Under the pieces are notes generated by a model. It was not told the origin of the DNA and ran no database searches. It worked only from the letters and a program-made list of their open reading frames with translations. From assembly GCF_023091745.1 (NCBI RefSeq), contig NC_068920.1, positions 1,426,001 to 1,490,000 of the forward strand: 64,000 bases of DNA. The letters run 5' to 3'. The translations under genes and the position numbers were made by a program. The number at the start of each line of letters is the position of its first letter. Position 1 is the first letter of the stretch. Positions 59,591-64,000 of this stretch are shown here, in pieces. The DNA comes from Budorcas taxicolor. Its lineage: Eukaryota; Chordata; Mammalia; Artiodactyla; Bovidae.

Positions 59591-62381
59591 GTGCCACCTT
59601 GGTGTGAGTCGATCCTCGGCGTGAAAGACGAGCCGGTGAAGGGAAAAGAGGTTCCTCTGGAATGGACTGAGACATCTGGGGGACTCTTGGAATGGTGGCA
59701 CGACCCTGGAGTTCCTCTTCCCGTTCCTGTTGAGAGGGCCTCCTTTTGAGATGCGACGGGAACGCCGGGAATTCTTTCCCGACGAAGCAGGGAAAGGATC
59801 CCTCACCTCGAGCTACGAGGCGGAAACGGGGCTCCTCTGGATGTGGGCGGGACCCTCGTGATTCCTCTCGATCGGAGAAGGGTATGTCCGGGAACTTCTT
59901 GAGTTGCACCAAGGGTGTGAAGGACCCTTTCGACGTTCCAGAGGTGAGGTGTGATTAGCCCCGAGAAGCCTCTGCGGAAATGAGCCTCATCTCACCTGCA
60001 GGGGAGAACCTCCTGGATATTCTCGAGTTGCAGCAGGTCTTCTCGAGTTACGACGGGGACCTCAGGGACCCGCTCTGGTGGCCTCAGGAAGGGCCAGTCC
60101 CCATGCGAGTTGCTAGGGTCCATCTCGGGATACCACTCCAGTCTATGCTGGGGCCTAAGACCTTGTGTGGAGTCGGGGCCGGAACCTGAGCATTCCTCTC
60201 CAGTGTTGACATGGATCTTGGGGTGCCTCTGAGTCTCCCCAGGGGAGTCAGGCTTCGTCTCGAGTGGGGGCATGCGCGTTCGATTCCCTCCCGAGCTGCA
60301 GAAGTAGGGTCACGCTTCCTGTCACGTGGATCAAGGGATCTGTGGCTTTCCCTCGAGGCTTTCCCTCGAGGCTTTCCCACGACGCTATCCAACAGGGCTG
60401 TGCCAAGTGCCACCTTGGTGTGAGTCGATCCTCGGCGTGAAAGACGAGCCGGTGAAGGGAAAAGAGTTTCCTCTGGAATGAACTGAGACAACTGGGGGAC
60501 TCTTGGAACGGTGGCACGACCCTGGAGTTCCTCTCGCTGTTCCTGTTGAGAGGGCCTCCTCTTGAGATGCGACGGGAAAGCCCGGAATTCTTTCCCGACG
60601 AAGCAGGGAAAGGATCCCTCACCTCGAGCTAAGAGGCGGAAACGGGTCTCCTCTGGATGTGGGCGGGACCCTCGTGTTTCCTCTCGAGTGGAGACGGGTA
60701 TGTCGGGGAACTTCTTGAGTTGCACCAAGGGTGGGAAAGACCCTTTCGAAGTTCCAGAGGTGAGGTGTGATCAGCCTCGAGATGCCTCAGCGGAAATGAG
60801 CCTCATCTCTCCTGGAGGGGAGAACCTCCTGGATTTTCTCGATTTGCGGCAGGTCTTCTTGAGTTACGACGGGGACCTCAGGGACCCGCTCTGGTGGCCT
60901 CACGAAAGGCCAGGCCCAAGGCTAGTTTCTAGGGGCCCACTAGGGTTTCCTCTCCCGTCCATGGCGGGGCCTCAAACCTTGTGTGGAGTCGGGGCCTGAA
61001 CCTGAGGATTCCTCTCCAGTGTTACCATGGATCTTGGGGTGCTTCTGAGTCTCCCCAGGGGAGTCAGGCCTCGTCTCGAGTGGGGGCAGACACGTGGGCT
61101 TTCCTCCCGAGCTGCAGCAGTAGTGTCACGCTTCCTGTCACGTGAATCAAGGGATCTGTTGCTTTCCCTCGAGGCTGTCCCACGAGGCTATCCCACAGGG
61201 CTGTGCCACGTGCCACCTTGGTGTGAGTCTATCCGTGGCGTAAAAGGCAAGCCGCTAAACGGAAAAGAGGTTCCTCTGGAATGTACTGAAACATCTGGGC
61301 GACTCTTGGAGTGGTGGCACGGCCCTGGAGTTCCTCTCACCGTTTCTGTTGAGAGGGCCTCCTCTTTAGATGCGACGGGAACGCCGGGATCTCTTTCCCG
61401 ACGAAGCAGGGAAAGGATCCCTCATCTCGAGCTACGTCGCGGAAACGGGGCTTCCTGGATGTGGGCGGGTCACTCGTGTTTCCTCTCGAGTGGAGACGGG
61501 TATGTCGGGGAACTTCTTGAGTTGCACCAAGGGTGTGAAGGACCCTTTCGAAGTCCAGAGGTGAGGTGTGATCAGTCTCGAGACGCCTCAGCACAAATGG
61601 GCCTCATCTGTCCTGGAGGGGAGAACCTCCAGAATTTTCTCGAGTTGCGGCAGGTCTTCTCGAGTTACGACGGGGACCTCAGGGACCCGCTCTGGTGGCC
61701 TCAGGAAAGGCCAGTCCCCATGCGAGGTGTTAGGGGCCCTCTCGGGATTCCTCTCCCGTCCATGCCGGGGCCTCAGTCCTTGTGTGGAGTCGGGGCCGGA
61801 ACCTGAGGATTCCTCTCCAGTGTTGCCATGGATCTTGGGGTGCCTTTCAGTTTCCCCAGAGGAGTCAGGCCTCGTCTCGTGTGGGGGCATGCACGTGGGC
61901 TTCCTTCCCGAGCTGCAGCAGCAGGTTCACGCTTCCTGTCACGTGGATAAAGGGATCTGTGTCTTTCTCTCGATGCTTTCCCTCAAGGCTTTCCCACGAG
62001 GCTTTCCCACAGAGCTGTGCCAAGTGCCACCTTGGTGTGAGTCGATCCTCGGCGTGAAAGACGAGCCGGTGAAGGGAAAAGAGGTTCCTCTGGAATGGAG
62101 TGAGACATCTGGGGGAGTCTTGGAATGGTGGCACGACCCTGGAGTTCCTCTCGCCGTTCCTGTTAAGAGGGCCTCCTCTTGAGATGCGATGGGAACGCCC
62201 GGAATTCTTTCCCGACGATGCAGGGAAATGATCCCTCACCTCGAGCTAAGAGGCGGAAACGGGGCTCCTCTGGATGTGGGCGGGACCCTCGTGTTTCCTC
62301 TCGAGTGGAGACGGGTATGTCGGGGAACTTCTTGAGTTGCCCCAAGGGTGGGAAAGACCCTTTCGACGTTCCAGAGGTGAG
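59591..62381 (+). repeat. Three-monomer block repeating 40.2-42.9 kb
   Basis: Monomers start at 59949 (816), 60765 (801, A-like) and 61566 (816, B-like). 40502, 41318 and 42119 sit exactly 19,447 bp upstream. 61566 keeps the base that 42119 lost in gggcgggaccctc, explaining 816 against 815 bp. Confidence 0.78.
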
Positions 62382-64000
62382 GTGTGATTAGCCCCGAGAA
62401 GCCTCTGCGGAAATGGGCCTCCTCTCGCCTGTAGGGGAGAACCGGCTGGATTTTCTCGAGTTGCGGCAGGTCTTCTCGAGTTACGACGGGGACCTCAGGG
62501 ACCCGCTCTGGTGGCCTCAGGAAGGGCCAGTCCCCATGCGAGGTGCTAGGGGCCCTCTCGGGATTCCTCTCCCGTCCATGCCGGGGCCTAAGTCCTTGTG
62601 TGGAGTCGGGGCCGGAACCTGAGGATTCCTCTCCAGTGTTGCCATGGATCTTGGGGTGCCTCTCAGTCTCCCCAGGGGAGTCAGGCCTCGTCTCGTGTGG
62701 GGGCATGCACGTGCGCTTCCTTCCCGAGCTGCAGCAGCAGGTTCACGCTTCCTGTCACGTGGATCAAGGGATCTGTGTCTTTCTCTCGATGCTTTCCCTC
62801 AAGGCTTTCCCACGAGGCTTTCCCATAGGGCTGTGCCAAGTGCCACCTTGGTGTGAGTCGATCCTCGGCGTGAAAGACGAGCCGGTGAAGGGAAAAGAGG
62901 TTCCTCTTGAATGGACTGAGACATCTGGGGGACTCTTGGAACCGTGGCAGGACCCTGGAGTTCCTCTCGCCGTTCCTGTTGAGAGGCCCTCCTCTTGAGA
63001 TGCGACGGGAATGCCCGGAATTCTTTCCCGACGAAGCAGGGAAAGGATCACTCACCTCGAACTACGAGGCGGAAACGGGGCTCCTCTGAATGTGGGCGGG
63101 ACCCTCGTGTTTCCTCTCGAGTGGAGACGGGTATGTCGGGGAACTTCTTCAGTTGCCCCAAGGGTGTGAAGGACCCTTTCGACGTTCCAGAGGTGAGGTG
63201 TGATTAGCCCCGAGAAGCCTCTGCGGAAATGGGCCTCATCTCGCCTGCAGGGGAGAACCTCCTGGATATTCTCGAGTTGCGGCAGGTCTTCTCGACTTAC
63301 GACGGGGACATCAGGGATCCGCTCTGGTGGCCTCAGGAAGGGCCAGTCCCCAAGCGAGGTGCTAGGGTCCATCTCGGGATACCACTCCAGTCTAGGCCGG
63401 GGCCTAAGACCTTGTGTGGAGTCGGGGCCGGAACCTGAGCATTCCTCTCCAGTGTTGACATGGATCTTGGGGTGCCTCTGAATCTCCCCAGGGGAGTCAG
63501 GCTTCGTCTCGAATGGGGGCAAGCGGGTGCGCTTCCCTCCCGAGCTGCAGAAGTAGGGTCAGGCTTCCTGTCACGTTGATCAAGGGATCTGTGGCTTTCC
63601 CTCGAGGCTTTCCCTCGAGGCTTTCCCACGACGCTTTCCCACAGGGCTGTGCCAAGTGCCACCTTGGTGTGAGTCGATCCTCGGCGTGAAAGACGAAACG
63701 GTGAAGGGAAAAGAGGTTCCTCTGGAATGGACTGAGACATCTGGGGGACTCTTGGAATGGTGGAACGACCCAGGAGTTCCTCTCGCCGTTCCTGTTGAGA
63801 GGGCCTCCTCTTGAGATGCAACGGGAACGCCTGGAATTCTTTCCCGATGAAGCAGGGAAAGGATACCTCACCTCGAGCTACGAGGCGGAAACGGGGCTCC
63901 TCTGGATGTGGGCGGACCCTCAGGTTTCCTCTCGAGTGGAGACGGGTATGTCGGGGAACTTCTTGAGTTGCCCCAAGGGTGGGAAGGACCCTTTCGACGT
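62382..64000 (+). repeat. Last full monomer and final truncated monomer
   Basis: 62382-63197 is an 816-bp gattag-family unit that is a hybrid: the 5' part is like 59133 (gtaggggagaaccgg) and the 3' part is B-like (cagcagcaggttcacg near 62740). The monomer starting at 63198 is cut by the window end after 803 bases, so its length is unknown. The array continues beyond the window. Confidence 0.8.

Larger units (their letters stand above)
1..64000 (+). repeat. Ruminant satellite I-type centromeric satellite array (~816-bp monomer)
   Basis: A continuous head-to-tail array fills the window and runs off both ends. The landmark gtgtgat(c/t)ag, or a one-base variant of it, recurs 79 times at spacings of 787, 789, 790, 800-803 or 814-816 bp, always on the same strand. 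Nothing else lies between landmarks. The unit is GC- and CpG-rich and has a ~31-bp internal periodicity. Most units carry a BamHI site (for example 664-669 and 1480-1485, 816 apart). These are the known traits of bovid satellite I; the ~816-bp length points to sheep or goat rather than cattle, whose related unit is about 1.4 kb. Expected role: pericentromeric or centromeric heterochromatin. The family name is from memory and was not searched; a related caprine species is possible. Confidence 0.9.

Noticed and set aside
1..64000. LINE, SINE or LTR insertion, or inverted segment, within the array
   Set aside because: Every landmark spacing is 787-816 bp and every monomer has the same orientation, so no insertion or inversion larger than a few bases is present.
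1..64000. Prokaryotic accessory region, plasmid or phage carrying a new defence system
   Set aside because: There are no ribosome binding sites, operons or protein domains. The entire sequence is one tandem satellite with ruminant satellite I traits.
1..64000. PRDM9-type hotspot motif as the cause of the breakpoint clustering
   Set aside because: I do not know the ruminant PRDM9 motif well enough to claim a match, and the human 13-mer is not evident at the breakpoint zone.

Overview
The whole 64 kb window is one uninterrupted, head-to-tail tandem satellite array. No gene, RNA gene, promoter, CRISPR array or transposable element could be supported. The repeating unit is a GC-rich, CpG-rich monomer of about 816 bp. 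Taking the motif gtgtgat(c/t)ag as an arbitrary monomer start, I could place 79 consecutive starts, from 1 to 63198, all on the same strand. Spacings run only from 787 to 816 bp, so there is no room for an insertion. The monomer is itself built of degenerate ~31-bp subrepeats. Period, subrepeat length, GC-richness and recurrent BamHI and EcoRI sites match satellite I of ruminants, the centromeric satellite of Bovidae related to bovine 1.715 satellite and cervid satellite I. The 816-bp length fits the sheep/goat (Caprini) version, so the window most likely comes from the centromere of a sheep-like or goat-like chromosome. The family name is recalled knowledge; the periodicity is read directly.

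Layout. 1-12140 and 12141 onward begin with the same four monomers (1-3263 and 12141-15403, offset 12,140). A four-monomer higher-order repeat (HOR, types A-B-C-D, 3,247-3,248 bp) follows: two diverged copies at 3264-9758 and three almost identical copies at 15404-25144. 25145-26747 is the ragged end of that HOR. 26748-32061 holds mixed monomers with a local 790-bp tandem duplication. 32062-40159 is two copies of a five-monomer HOR (4,049 bp). 40160-53126 is a mosaic of single monomers and 2.4-3.2 kb partial repeats. 53127-59590 is two copies of another four-monomer HOR (3,232 bp). 59591-64000 repeats much of 40.2-42.9 kb at an offset of about 19,447 bp.

How the array varies. Most monomer length variation breaks down into loss of whole 13-bp units from a small internal minisatellite (816, 803, 790 bp) plus a few shared 1-bp deletions. 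Two families alternate, one starting gatcag and one gattag. The picture is a centromeric array evolving by unequal crossover and gene conversion, with recent local amplification at 15.4-25.1, 32.1-40.2 and 53.1-59.6 kb. The many open reading frames are a by-product: 816 is divisible by three and the sequence is GC-rich, so the same frames recur each monomer. I found no new gene system. What deserves attention is the HOR architecture, the shared breakpoint zone beside the 13-bp minisatellite, and conversion tracts between neighbours. All identity statements are by eye, without alignment software.
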